15,573 nucleotides of DNA from Streptosporangiaceae bacterium (GCA_030040475.1 JASHTQ010000049.1:1-15573); one strand, 5' to 3'; numbered from the stretch's first letter, positions 6,887-14,046 are shown. The notes: generated by a model not told the origin, from the letters alone. Numbers and translations are program-made.

Positions 6887-7237
6887 TTAACTCCCGCCCG
6901 CGACCTCGCGGTAGGCCGATTGGACGATCTCGGCGGCTTCCCGGACTGCCTGGTCCCGGACGGCGGGGTCGGCGAGGGCTCGTTCGGCGGCGTGGATCGA
7001 GGCGGCGACCGAGGGCCGCCGCTCGATGGCGACGGCGGCGCCCCACCGCTGGTAGAAGTGGCGGATGGGGAAGACGCTGTCCTCGTCGCCTGCCTGGGTC
7101 ACGGTGTCCCGGATCTCCTGGAAGGACTCCGGCAGCCGGGACGGCGCGACGGCGGCGACCGCCTGACGCAGAGCGGGGAGCGACAGGGCGGGCATGGGAA
7201 TCAGCGGCTCGTCGCCCTGCGGGTACTCAGCAGTCAT
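6887..7237 (-). CDS. DUF6247-like putative antitoxin (type B), orphan
   Basis: This 116-aa protein has the pattern LPALRQAVAAVAP (about residues 20-32), then F.EIRDTV.QA, then PIRHFYQRWG (about 58-67). It parallels the type-A antitoxin (AIR.VLAAN, EDLDAAFEQA, PLVQTVKRWW), so the two are likely distant homologues. The ATG has an excellent Shine-Dalgarno (AGGAGG, complement of 7246-7251) eight bases upstream. The frame is fully intact, whereas the toxin behind it has lost its N-terminus. An antitoxin kept without its toxin could act as an anti-addiction protein against related toxins, or may just not have decayed yet. The 3' part is duplicated in degenerate form at 14680-14787, and the 5' end at 628-670. 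Confidence 0.65.
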   Translation of the reverse strand: MTAEYPQGDEPLIPMPALSLPALRQAVAAVAPSRLPESFQEIRDTVTQAGDEDSVFPIRHFYQRWGAAVAIERRPSVAASIHAAERALADPAVRDQAVREAAEIVQSAYREVAGGS

Positions 7238-7409
7238 CCGGCCTGCCTCCTCTCACGCCGCCAGTTACGCGCACTGGGTCGGCACTCCGGTTCCCGCCCC
7301 GCCGCCAGCGCAGTACCGGGGCTGAACGATGACCGGCTGCCGCCAGCGGTCCTGGTAAGAGGTGAACCGCGCGGATGGGCGCCTGGATGAGCTGCGGCTG
7401 GTGAGCTTA

Positions 7410-7453
7410 ATTCACCTTTCTGTAGTTCTTTGTTCATTTTGCATTCATTTCTA
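7410..7453 (+). promoter_or_regulatory. PhoP-box-like 11-bp direct repeats before the transporter gene
   Basis: Units of 11 bases in strict phase read ATTCACCTTTC (7410), a poor unit TGTAGTTCTTT (7421), GTTCATTTTGC (7432) and ATTCATTTCTA (7443). Streptomyces PhoP sites are tandem 11-bp units with a (G/A)TTCA(C/T)-type core. Three of four units fit. The stretch is clearly AT-richer than its surroundings and lies about 100 bases upstream of a phosphate-symporter-like gene. A TAGGTA (7477-7482) could be the -10. Confidence 0.65.
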
Positions 7454-7551
7454 GGTCGGCTGAGCGTCGTCCGGGATAGGTACGTTGCGCGGCGAAGCAG
7501 GAATGCGCCTGGCTGCCCGCGGCGCGGGCAGGATGATCTGCGAGGTGGACG

Positions 7552-8910
7552 GTGGCGGACATCCAGCCTGGAGACCTGGCTGCGGCGCTCGACGAGGCGT
7601 CGTTGGGCCGGGTTCACCTGCGCGCCGTGGTCGCGTCGGGCGTGGGATTCTTCACCGACGCCTACGACCTGTTCGTGATCGGGATCGCCTCGACCCTGAT
7701 CACCAAGGTCTGGCACCTGGACTCGGCTCACCTGGCCGTGCTGAACAGCGTCATGCTCGCGGCCGCGTTCCTGGGCGCGTTCATCTTCGGGCGCTACGCG
7801 GACATGGTGGGCCGCAAGCGGGTGTACTGGCTGGTCGCCGCGATCATGATCGCCGGGGCGCTCGGGGCCGCATTGTCCGGGTCGTTCTGTGTGCTGATCG
7901 GGTTCCGTTTCCTCCTCGGGCTCGGAGTCGGCGGCGACTACCCGGTCAGCGCGGTGATGGTAAGCGAGTACGCGAACCGGAAAGACCGGGGCAGGCTGGT
8001 CGGGATGGTGTTCGGCACCCAGGCTCTGGGGCTGATCATCGGGCCGCTGACCGCGCTCGCGCTGCTAGGCTCCGGCGCCAGCGACGACGTGGCCTGGCGG
8101 GTTCTGCTGGCACTGGGTGCGGTGCCCGCGGCAGCCGTCATCTACCTGCGCTGCCGGATGCCAGAATCGCCCCGTTACCAAGCCCAGGTGCGGACCCGGG
8201 GCGGGCAGTCCGATCGCGCCCCGGTGAACCTGCGCACGTTCCTCACCAGCCGCCGCTGGCTGATCACGCTGGCCGGGACGGCCGGGTGCTGGTTCCTGCT
8301 CGACTACGCCTACTACGGCAACACGATCTCCACCCCGCAGATCCTGGGCCTGATCTCCCCGCACGCCTCGACCATGACCAAGATCGCCCTCCAGCTGGCC
8401 ATCTTTGTGGTAGCCGCCGTACCCGGCTACGTGCTGGCCATCACCCGCCTGGACCGGTTCGGTCACCGGCGGCTGCAGTTGGCCGGGTTCGCCATGATGG
8501 CCCTGTGCTTCGCCCTCATCGCGGCGATACCCGGCATGACCACCGCGGTGGTCCCATTCCTGCTGGTATACGGGGTGAGTTACTTCTTCACCGAGTTCGG
8601 GCCGAACATGACGACGTTCGTGCTGCCCAGCGAGCTGTTCCCGGTCACCATGCGGACCACGGGGCACGGAATCTCGGCCGGTATCGGCAAGCTCGGAGCG
8701 TTCATCGGCGTCTTCCTGTTCCCGGTGCTGCAGTCCTCGCTGGGCCTGCGCGGCACGCTGGCCCTCACCGCCGGGGTCGCCGCGATCGGCTTCGCCCTGA
8801 CTCTCGTGCTACCCGAGCCAGCCGGGCTAAGCCTGGACGACGTCACCGCCAGCCCGCGCGAAACGATCGCCCGGTCCCGGCAGCTGGCCGGGCAGGCGCC
8901 GCCATCCTGA
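7552..8910 (+). CDS. MFS transporter, phosphate:H+ symporter-like
   Basis: This is a 452-aa integral membrane protein with about 12 hydrophobic segments. Diagnostic motifs are GFFTDAYDLF (32-41, end of TM1), GRYADMVGRKR (80-90, the MFS loop 2-3 signature), GLGVGGDYPVSAV (123-135) and PESPRY (204-209). Also present are LLDYAYYGNTIS in TM7 and FGPNMTTFVLPSELFP followed by TTGHGISA near TM11. These match the PHO84-like phosphate:H+ symporter branch of PF00083 better than sugar porters. The GTG start has GAGG six bases upstream. The upstream repeats suggest induction by PhoP on phosphate starvation, and the convergent gene encodes a secreted acid phosphatase. The substrate is inferred; related proteins also carry organic anions. 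Confidence 0.85.
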   Translation: MADIQPGDLAAALDEASLGRVHLRAVVASGVGFFTDAYDLFVIGIASTLITKVWHLDSAHLAVLNSVMLAAAFLGAFIFGRYADMVGRKRVYWLVAAIMIAGALGAALSGSFCVLIGFRFLLGLGVGGDYPVSAVMVSEYANRKDRGRLVGMVFGTQALGLIIGPLTALALLGSGASDDVAWRVLLALGAVPAAAVIYLRCRMPESPRYQAQVRTRGGQSDRAPVNLRTFLTSRRWLITLAGTAGCWFLLDYAYYGNTISTPQILGLISPHASTMTKIALQLAIFVVAAVPGYVLAITRLDRFGHRRLQLAGFAMMALCFALIAAIPGMTTAVVPFLLVYGVSYFFTEFGPNMTTFVLPSELFPVTMRTTGHGISAGIGKLGAFIGVFLFPVLQSSLGLRGTLALTAGVAAIGFALTLVLPEPAGLSLDDVTASPRETIARSRQLAGQAPPS

Positions 8911-8959
8911 CTACACGCAGTGCCCGGACGGCGACTCGCATCTTCGTACGCTCACCTGC

Positions 8960-9208
8960 ATGGCATCACGACCGGAGCCCACGGTGCAGGCACTCGCGGT
9001 GCGGGCCGCACCGTGCGAGCAGCCCACTCAATGGCAGGACGAAGCCGCGCTGGCCCGGCGGACGGGACTGACGCCGGGCCGGCTGCAGCCGATCGTGAGC
9101 CAGCTGGTCGGCCGATGGCCTCGTCCAGACGGCCCGGCGGGAGAAAGCCCGGCCGGGCGGATGACTATCTGCGCGTCGGCCAACAGCGCGCAGGGTCAGG
9201 GGAGGTAG
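8960..9208 (+). CDS. Short ORF with an HTH-like segment, doubtful
   Basis: This is an 82-aa frame from an ATG. The middle part, DEAALARRTGLTPGRLQPIVSQL (broken as DEAALARRTGLTPG and RLQPIVSQL), resembles the helix-turn-helix of MarR- or IclR-like regulators. The rest does not look like a full winged helix. No ribosome binding site is clear, and its end overlaps the acid phosphatase stop. It may be a regulator remnant or chance; it sits between convergent genes and contains two hairpins. Confidence 0.25.
   Translation: MASRPEPTVQALAVRAAPCEQPTQWQDEAALARRTGLTPGRLQPIVSQLVGRWPRPDGPAGESPAGRMTICASANSAQGQGR
8993..9019. terminator. Strong stem-loop after the transporter gene
   Basis: GGTGC-GGGCC-GCACC (8998-9012) is extended by CTCGC and GCGAG on the outside, giving a compact GC hairpin about 85 bases after the transporter stop. 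There is no T-run, so it would be a T-less actinomycete-type terminator or a processing signal. Confidence 0.35.
9169..9193 (-). terminator. Hairpin just after the acid phosphatase stop
   Basis: CTGCGCG (9169-9175) pairs with CGCGCAG (9187-9193) around an 11-base loop. On the minus strand it begins three bases after the phosphatase stop codon. No long T-run follows, so termination is likely but not certain. Confidence 0.45.
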
Positions 9209-10086
9209 TACATCGGGTCGGGAATCTTGACTTGGTGCCCGGCGTCGCCGCCGAGCAGGTCGCTGTACTGGTCGCCGAAGTCGGCGACGATCGTGTAGCC
9301 CAGGCTGGTGATGTACCTGCGGGTGCCGGATTTGTACTCGATCGTGGTGCAGGCCGACGGGTTGGCGCAGCGCAGGTAAGTCGGCGCGGTGGGCGGCTTG
9401 AGGAACAGGCGCCCGGGCTTGGGGGCCGCGTAGCCCGCGCTGGTCAGGTCCTTGATGGTGGCCGCGGTCTGGGACTGCGGCCGGCCGGTGATGAAGAAGA
9501 CCGCGTAGCCGTGGCTGGCCGCAAACCTGACCAGTTGGGGCATGTAGAACACGGCCGGGAACGCGGCGGCATCGATCCAGACCGCGTTGCTGGCCGAGGT
9601 GTAGCCGAACTGCTCGGCGATCTCGTAGTCGTAGGTGTTGAGCAGGGTGTCGTCGATGTCGAACACGACGGCCGGCTTGGCCGCGCCGCCGTACCCGTGG
9701 ATCGCGCCGGCCAGGTAACGCTCGGCATCGGCCACGATCTGCTTCATCTGCCTGGCGTAGTTGCTGGTGGTCGACGGGATCGTGACGGTGCCGACCACCG
9801 GATAGGTCGCGCTGGCCAAGCCGTAGTAGTGCTCGATCTGGTCCTCGAGGACGCCGAGGTTCATCTCGTCATTGCCGTTGACCGGATCGTAGGCGTCCTC
9901 GGCGTGGACCCTGGCCGCCTGCTGCTCGATGGACCCCGGCCCGCCGCGCCCGGCCGCCGCACTGGCCGCCGTGAGTGATCCGACGGCCAGGCCGGCCGCG
10001 GCGATCACGGCGCCGGCCAGCACCGGCCAAGACCGGCCGAGCCTGCGGGCCGGGTCCTCGGTTGTGTCCGCTGGAACTCGGGTCAT
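9196..10086 (-). CDS. Secreted HAD-family acid phosphatase (PF03767-like)
   Basis: This 296-aa protein has a signal peptide: positive residues (RRLGR, 14-18), a hydrophobic core (PVLAGAVIAAAGLAVG) and a small-residue cleavage region near ASAAAG (about 41-46). The mature part carries HAD motif I FDIDDTLLN (142-150, nucleophile D143), motif II in FFITGRP (197-203), a lysine candidate for motif III (K252), and motif IV DFGDQYSDL (269-277). The protein is therefore expected to hydrolyse phosphomonoesters outside the membrane. The ATG is chosen because AGGAGG lies eight bases upstream; a longer frame upstream lacks this. It converges on the phosphate-symporter-like gene, suggesting joint use in phosphate scavenging. 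A palindrome lies upstream. Confidence 0.88.
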   Translation of the reverse strand: MTRVPADTTEDPARRLGRSWPVLAGAVIAAAGLAVGSLTAASAAAGRGGPGSIEQQAARVHAEDAYDPVNGNDEMNLGVLEDQIEHYYGLASATYPVVGTVTIPSTTSNYARQMKQIVADAERYLAGAIHGYGGAAKPAVVFDIDDTLLNTYDYEIAEQFGYTSASNAVWIDAAAFPAVFYMPQLVRFAASHGYAVFFITGRPQSQTAATIKDLTSAGYAAPKPGRLFLKPPTAPTYLRCANPSACTTIEYKSGTRRYITSLGYTIVADFGDQYSDLLGGDAGHQVKIPDPMYYLP

Positions 10087-10107
10087 GGTGTGACCTCCTG
10101 GGGTTAA

Positions 10108-10121
10108 TCGTTTTAAAACGA
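10108..10121. promoter_or_regulatory. 14-bp perfect palindrome upstream of the phosphatase gene
   Basis: TCGTTTTAAAACGA is self-complementary and lies about 22 bases upstream of the phosphatase start, just before its ribosome binding site. Position and AT content fit an operator or part of the promoter. A single GTTCAT hexamer further upstream (minus strand, near 10145) is not repeated at 11 bases, so a PhoP box is not supported here. Confidence 0.45.
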
Positions 10122-10294
10122 GCAGAAATGTTCGACTTTGCCATGAACACCCGGCACTGGCAAGGCCCCGGCCTCCGCGAAACGCCGTGGAAGCCCGGGT
10201 CCGCGGGGATGAGATAGCTTCCCGGAGCGCTGGCAGCCCGGTGAAAGAAGGCCAGAAATGGGCATCGTCGCGATGCAGACGGCGGTCCCCGGCT

Positions 10295-10548
10295 GTGAAC
10301 ACGCTCGGCGGGCAAGGATGGCGGCAGGCTGGTGAGCTCGGCATGGCGCTGCTGCTAGCCGGGGCCATCGGCCTGGAAAGGGAATTCCGCCACAAGGACG
10401 CCGGACTGCGGACTCACACCCTGGTCGGGGGTCGGTGCGGCCCTGTTCATGCCGATCAGCACGTACGGCTTCACCGACGTCCTGGAGAAGAACCTGATCG
10501 TCCTGGATCTGTCGCGGATGGCCGCGCAGATCGTCTCGATCGCGCGCA
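10295..10548 (+). pseudogene. MgtC/SapB-family protein, frameshifted and truncated
   Basis: The translation ALLLAGAIGLEREF followed by AGLRTHTLVG is the conserved first part of MgtC/SapB membrane proteins. After one extra base in a G-run near 10428 the sequence continues in another frame as GAALFM, then DLSRMAAQIVS. In MgtC this leads to GIGFLGAG; here the match stops after QIVS. The GTG at 10295 (VNTLGGQG) is a plausible original start. Family members are inner-membrane proteins linked to magnesium limitation and virulence. This copy lacks at least the second half and should be inactive. Confidence 0.75.
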
Positions 10549-10587
10549 CCGGCGTACCATGGGGAGACGCACAGGGCGGCGAGGTGA

Positions 10588-11070
10588 ATGGGGCTGCGAT
10601 CGCATCGGCAGAACCTAGTGGTGTGGAGCGCGCGCGGCGGACCTGTCGGCGGGTACGGTGCCCCGAAGCCGGTGCGGCGCACCCGGAATCGGCGGATCCG
10701 CAGGTGGATCCGCACCAGCGTGCTGCTGGCAGTCATCGGGCTGATGCGCCTGGGCCGGTTCGTGCGGACCCGGCGAGGGGCCAGGCACCTGCTGGCTGGA
10801 GCAGTGCTTACGGCGACTGGGATCGTTCTTCCCAGCGGTGTGCTTCAGATTTGCGGGATGCTGGTCCTGCTGCGGGGAGTGGCCGTCGCGCTCGGCGTGT
10901 CGGAGCGGCATCGCCGCCCGGGTGGCGAGCCGGCGGTCGGGGTAGATGTTGCCGGTTTCAGGACCCCGCCGTCGTTAGCCGCCTTTCAGAAGGCGGCCCG
11001 CTCGACGACATCAGGCACGCCCTTACAACCTTGTGACCGACCGCACCGACCTCTCAGGACGGTCTGCTAG
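10588..11070 (+). CDS. Small membrane protein of unknown function
   Basis: The frame encodes 160 aa. A strongly basic stretch (RRTRNRRIRRWIR, about 30-42) is followed by hydrophobic segments around VLLAVIGLMRLG and HLLAGAVLTATGIVLP...GMLVLLRGVAVALG, then another basic turn (SERHRR). This suggests two or three membrane passages with cytoplasmic basic loops. No family name is known to me. The ATG has GAGG four bases upstream. The last 50 residues are low in structure and may not be native, so the original gene may have ended near residue 115. It follows the MgtC remnant on the same strand without visible link. Confidence 0.5.
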   Translation: MGLRSHRQNLVVWSARGGPVGGYGAPKPVRRTRNRRIRRWIRTSVLLAVIGLMRLGRFVRTRRGARHLLAGAVLTATGIVLPSGVLQICGMLVLLRGVAVALGVSERHRRPGGEPAVGVDVAGFRTPPSLAAFQKAARSTTSGTPLQPCDRPHRPLRTVC

Positions 11071-11080
11071 AAATCAGAAC

Positions 11081-11500
11081 ATGCGCGTCGGGCAACTGCC
11101 CATCGATCAGCAGGTGAGGCATCTCCGGGCTGGACTGCGCCGCAATCGCGCACTGACCGAAGTGCTCGCTCGCGCGGCGGTGATGAACCTCCCTGACTGG
11201 TACCTCGTTGCCGGATGTGTGTATCAGACCTTCTGGAATGTGGTTACCAGCCAGGCGCCCGCAGCGGGAATTCTCGACTACGATCTCGCTCGCCTGCTTC
11301 GACGGCTCCGACCTGTCCTGGGAAGCAGAGAACGCGGTCATCCAGGCCGGACAGCAGATATTCACAGGCCGGCCGCTCGCCGATGTGTTCAACCTCGTCG
11401 TACGGCCCAATCCTGTTCTCGCCCCCCGCCATGTCTACGAGACGAAGACCGCGCGGTGGAGCCGGCAGTGGCCAGGCCTTACCATCCCCGCCTTGGCCCG
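11081..11500 (+). pseudogene. Nucleotidyltransferase NTP_transf_6 (DUF925-like), broken
   Basis: From ATG (MRVGQLPIDQ) the frame gives LTEVLARAAVMNLPDWYLVAG, then QTFWNV and ILDYDLA, matching the N-terminal half of PF06042 proteins, whose core is LPDWYL.aG...T.WN...KDYDL. Near 11290 the frame shifts, and CFDGSDLSWEAENAVI continues the alignment. The stretch after FNLV is much shorter than in the family. The closing motif Y..K..RW...WPGLTI is then found at about 11435-11490. The gene thus has a frameshift and probably an internal deletion. The family is poorly characterised. This is the second broken nucleotidyltransferase of the window, from a different family than the first. Confidence 0.75.
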
Positions 11501-11613
11501 AACACCCTGTGCTCTGCTATCCCCTGTGGTGGCCACCCCTGACGCGACCGCGCCTTGCCCGGCGTCCGTGGAGCGACTTCGTCGCCGCATGATCCGGGAC
11601 GTAGCCTTGGGTG

Positions 11614-12240
11614 ATGGCAGAGCAGCGCAGCTGCGCCCAGTGCGGCGCTGCCTTCAATCCACGGCGCGAACACGCCCGGTTCTGCTCGGCTGCCTGCCGG
11701 ATCAGCTGGAATCGCCAGCACACCAGGGGACAGCTCACCGGCGATACCGCGCTCAGCTGGTCGGTCGGCGCCATGAATGACACCATCCACCGGTTGTGCA
11801 AGGCCTCCGGCATTGATCTTCCCGAGGCTGTGGCGCTGGTCAGCGAGTCCGTCTGGTGGGTCACCCTGGTAGATGCGACCATGATCCGCTACCACGAAAC
11901 TGCCTACGATCGCGCCTTGACGGAGCTCAGCCAGACCGCGCGCCGCACGACTGAGGGCACCTTTTCCGGGCTGCGGTTCGTCCGGAACTGGATGGGCTAC
12001 CACGCCGACCCGGCTGATTTCATCCAGCTAGAGCACTACCCTGACGGCGGCGAAGCTCCCCTCGCCGCCTGGCGGTGGAACTCCCTGCCATCCCTGGAAC
12101 TAGGCGCCGTTGCGCCCAACGGCCGCCGCTGGGAAGGAGCCCGCTACCGGCACTACAACGTGTACCTCGCCCGACAGCCTCTCGGCGAGACCATGACCCG
12201 CGCCATCGCCTTCCTCAACGACATCTCCCCAGCACTGTAG
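11614..12240 (+). CDS. Actinobacterial protein with N-terminal C4 zinc finger
   Basis: This is about 208 aa; a GTG one codon upstream is an alternative start. The N-terminus CAQCGAAF followed by FCSAACR (four cysteines, CxxC and CxxxC) is a zinc ribbon similar to those found at the start of many small actinomycete proteins. The body is well conserved in style (AVALVSESVWWVTLVDATMI, then GLRFVRNWMGYHADPADFIQ) and ends with ETMTRAIAFLNDI. I recognise this as a repeatedly seen actinobacterial protein of unknown function; the tryptophan-rich core suggests a helical bundle. It is intact between two broken genes. It has a weak ribosome binding site and may be read from an upstream transcript. Confidence 0.7.
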   Translation: MAEQRSCAQCGAAFNPRREHARFCSAACRISWNRQHTRGQLTGDTALSWSVGAMNDTIHRLCKASGIDLPEAVALVSESVWWVTLVDATMIRYHETAYDRALTELSQTARRTTEGTFSGLRFVRNWMGYHADPADFIQLEHYPDGGEAPLAAWRWNSLPSLELGAVAPNGRRWEGARYRHYNVYLARQPLGETMTRAIAFLNDISPAL

Positions 12241-12249
12241 GCCAAGGAT

Positions 12250-12625
12250 CTGCATGTCGCTTAAGAGCCCGCTCCTGCGCCCAGCCTGCACTGTACCTGG
12301 GGATGGGCCCCAGTTCCAGCGGCACCTGCACGGCCGGCTCGTCCCACGCGCTGAAGATCTGCTGGATGAACCCGCCCAGCTGCCGCCGGTCCATCGACCG
12401 CGGGCCGGCCGCGTCCTTCAGCCCCAGGCACCAGGTGTCCACCAGGTGGAAGCACACCCCGGCCGTGAGCCGCCCGGTCCCGGGCGACCAGCACGGTCAC
12501 CAGGCCCGAGTGCCCGGTTCGTTCCGACGGGGCCGACCCAGGCAAGTCCGGCCGCTCCGATACCTGGACGCTGGATGACCAGCCCGGACTGGTCCAGCAC
12601 CCGATCGTACGCGGGCGGCAGGAAG
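12250..12625 (-). pseudogene. Conserved actinobacterial hypothetical gene, frameshifted
   Basis: On the minus strand the pieces HFLPPAYDRVLDQSGLVIQ, GHSGLVTVLVARD, and FHLVDTWCLGLKDAAGPRSMDRR, then EPAVQVPLELG, fall in different frames. They fit one protein type known to me only as a conserved actinomycete hypothetical with a core of VDT(W/Y)CLGVK and PLELA. At least one shift lies near 12450 and another between 12470 and 12600. The C-terminal part after PLELG is degenerate. No function is known. The fragment lies antisense between the zinc-finger gene and a small plus-strand ORF. Confidence 0.55.
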
Positions 12626-12632
12626 TGCAGGG

Positions 12633-12803
12633 ATGCCGACCACGCCAGGGGGACGGCTGGCTAGGGTGCTCGGCGGCTCGCACGCGCCCGGTGCGTTCAG
12701 CGCGCAGCTGTCCGTGCCCGCGAGCGACATCCGGTTCACCGCTGACGACGCGCGGATGGCCGATCTGGTGAATACGTACGAGAGCGTGCCTGTCTCCGCT
12801 TGA
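12633..12803 (+). CDS. Possible 56-aa small protein
   Basis: An ATG with AGGAAG and CAGGG upstream opens a frame coding MPTTPGGRLARVLGG and then SAQLSVPASDIRFTADDARM to a TGA. The composition (D/R/V/A-rich, GC-ending codons) looks like real coding sequence, and a hairpin overlaps its stop. No family was recognised. It could also be the end of a larger lost gene. Confidence 0.35.
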   Translation: MPTTPGGRLARVLGGSHAPGAFSAQLSVPASDIRFTADDARMADLVNTYESVPVSA

Positions 12804-12818
12804 TGCGCGACACGCTCT
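12781..12818. terminator. Stem-loop between convergent genes
   Basis: AGAGCGTG (12781-12788) pairs with CACGCTCT (12811-12818) around a 22-base loop and is followed by GGGTTTT. It lies between the small plus-strand ORF and the minus-strand regulator gene, so it could serve both directions. The long loop makes it moderate in strength. Confidence 0.4.
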
Positions 12819-12839
12819 GGGTTTTCGGCGCCTCTGACG

Positions 12840-13214
12840 CTAATCGGGGCTGGGGACAGTACGCGGAGCGATCCGCCCGTTCGCGGAGTTGGCCGTAACC
12901 TGCGTTACGTCTCGGGTACTGGCGGAGACCGACTCCTCCAGTTGGGCCAGCCAGGCCAGATGACCCACCAGCGCCTGGCGGCCTCCGGGGGTGAGCCGGA
13001 ACCAGGTACGCGGTCGTCGGCCGACCGCGCCCTTGCGGACTTCCATGTACCCGGCCTCTTCGAGCACGACGGACTGTTTCGACAGCACCGAGTCGCTGAT
13101 CCCGGCCGCATCACGCAGCGCGGCGAACTCGACCCAGTCCCCGGCGGCCGCCAGCAGCCCGCAGATCGACAACCGAGTGATCGGGTGAATGAGCGGGTCA
13201 CACCTGGCGGTCAC
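12840..13214 (-). CDS. Winged-helix transcriptional regulator (HTH_34-like)
   Basis: This 124-aa protein has a single winged helix: LIHPITRLSICGLLAAA (helix 1), DWVEFAALRDAAGISDSVLSKQ (helix-turn-helix, about 27-48), AGYMEVRKGAVGRRPRTWFRLT (wing, about 53-75) and a dimerisation helix (GGRQALVGHLAWLAQL). This is the PF13601/MarR-like layout that actinomycetes often place next to a small membrane protein. The GTG start lies one base after the stop of the upstream gene, so the two are coupled. It probably binds the 16-6-16 inverted repeat upstream of the operon and represses it. The inducer is unknown. The C-terminal tail after ESVSAS is disordered and may be non-native. Confidence 0.85.
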   Translation of the reverse strand: MTARCDPLIHPITRLSICGLLAAAGDWVEFAALRDAAGISDSVLSKQSVVLEEAGYMEVRKGAVGRRPRTWFRLTPGGRQALVGHLAWLAQLEESVSASTRDVTQVTANSANGRIAPRTVPSPD

Positions 13215-13215
13215 A

Positions 13216-13698
13216 TCACGCCGCCGCTCCGCCGTCTCGCAGCGCCTGGCGGATCCCCCGCAGCCGGGCCTGCAGGAGGGCCACCTGCGCCGCGACCGCG
13301 AGAGCCGCCACGACGATCGCCGCCGCGAGCAGGCCGTGGCGGATCAGGAAGGTCTCGGTCTCGCTGGCGGCGAACCACACCACGATCATCGCGATCAGCG
13401 CGGGAAGGCCCGGGCGATAACGGAGGTTCCCGAGGCGCACCGCTATGCCGGTGGCCCGGGCCAGGCCCCACGGCAGCAGGCGGAGCAGGCAGAGCACCGC
13501 CGCTGTGAGGATCAGGCTGGGCCAGGTGGGAACCCCGTGGAGAAGGTACTGCAAGATGAAGGGGCCGGCGAAGAGCACTGCCCACAAGATGGCGGAACCG
13601 GTCAGATACCACCTCGGCGGCCGCAGCCGATCCGCCAGGCGGCTCCGCTGCATCTGCAGCCGCTCCAGCGCTGCCGGGTCTCTTGCCACATCGCGCAT
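13216..13698 (-). CDS. Four-helix membrane protein in operon with the regulator
   Basis: This 160-aa protein has a charged N-terminus (DPAALERLQMQRSRLADRL) and then four predicted membrane segments at about 31-53, 60-80, 98-113 and 123-143. It ends in a basic helix (QARLRGIRQALRD). The ATG has GGAGGAG upstream. The stop is one base from the regulator start. In similar two-gene modules such proteins are described only as hypothetical membrane proteins; sensing or transport under control of the partner regulator is inference. No enzyme motif is visible. The 38-bp inverted repeat begins ten bases upstream of the ATG. Confidence 0.8.
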   Translation of the reverse strand: MRDVARDPAALERLQMQRSRLADRLRPPRWYLTGSAILWAVLFAGPFILQYLLHGVPTWPSLILTAAVLCLLRLLPWGLARATGIAVRLGNLRYRPGLPALIAMIVVWFAASETETFLIRHGLLAAAIVVAALAVAAQVALLQARLRGIRQALRDGGAAA

Positions 13699-13707
13699 TC
13701 AGGCTCC

Positions 13708-13745
13708 TCCGTCATGTACTTTCCATCGAGAAAGTACATGACGGA
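13708..13745. promoter_or_regulatory. 16-6-16 perfect inverted repeat, operator of the regulator operon
   Basis: TCCGTCATGTACTTTC (13708-13723) and GAAAGTACATGACGGA (13730-13745) are exact complements around CATCGA. The inner part TACTTTC-N6-GAAAGTA is typical in size for PadR/HTH_34 operators. The repeat lies immediately upstream of the membrane-protein start and overlaps its ribosome binding site, so a bound repressor could block both transcription and ribosome access; alternatively it folds as an mRNA hairpin. Confidence 0.8.
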
Positions 13746-14046
13746 TGCGCGCACGGCAAGCCCTGCGCTTCCGCGCGAGCCTGGCCGTGACGCGGCGGTA
13801 GCCTCAGGTGATGCCCGGCGGCACCTCGGGACTGTAGTTCGATGCTTTGTGCCGCCGGATGTCGCTGCTGGTGGTGCGGGGTGCGGTGATGTTGGTCCCG
13901 GGCTCTCCCGCGCCGTGAAGGCTGCGCCGCTCATGCGACGGTGCTAGCTCGCCGCGCCAACCCGGCCGTCTGGACGAAAATGTCGGTACCGCGCGATACA
14001 ACACTGCCGTGAACTCCCGACGGGGGAGCCAAAGACAAGGGAGGCC
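13746..14046. other. Divergent intergenic region, no supported gene
   Basis: This lies between the minus-strand operon and the DUF2695 gene. A long antisense frame crosses it without recognisable domains. A short hairpin (CTCCC-GACGG-GGGAG, about 14015-14030) lies just upstream of the DUF2695 ribosome binding site, and TACAAC at 13997-14002 is a weak -10 candidate. Confidence 0.3.

Noticed and set aside
7485..9071. 528-codon plus frame overlapping the transporter
   Set aside because: Arginine/glycine/proline-rich translation without motifs, in another frame of a clear MFS gene.
8920..9978. 352-codon plus frame opposite the acid phosphatase
   Set aside because: Antisense to a gene with complete HAD motifs and a Shine-Dalgarno; composition is typical of a shadow frame.
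10122..10160. PhoP box upstream of the acid phosphatase
   Set aside because: Only one GTTCAT core is present and the 11-base neighbours do not match.
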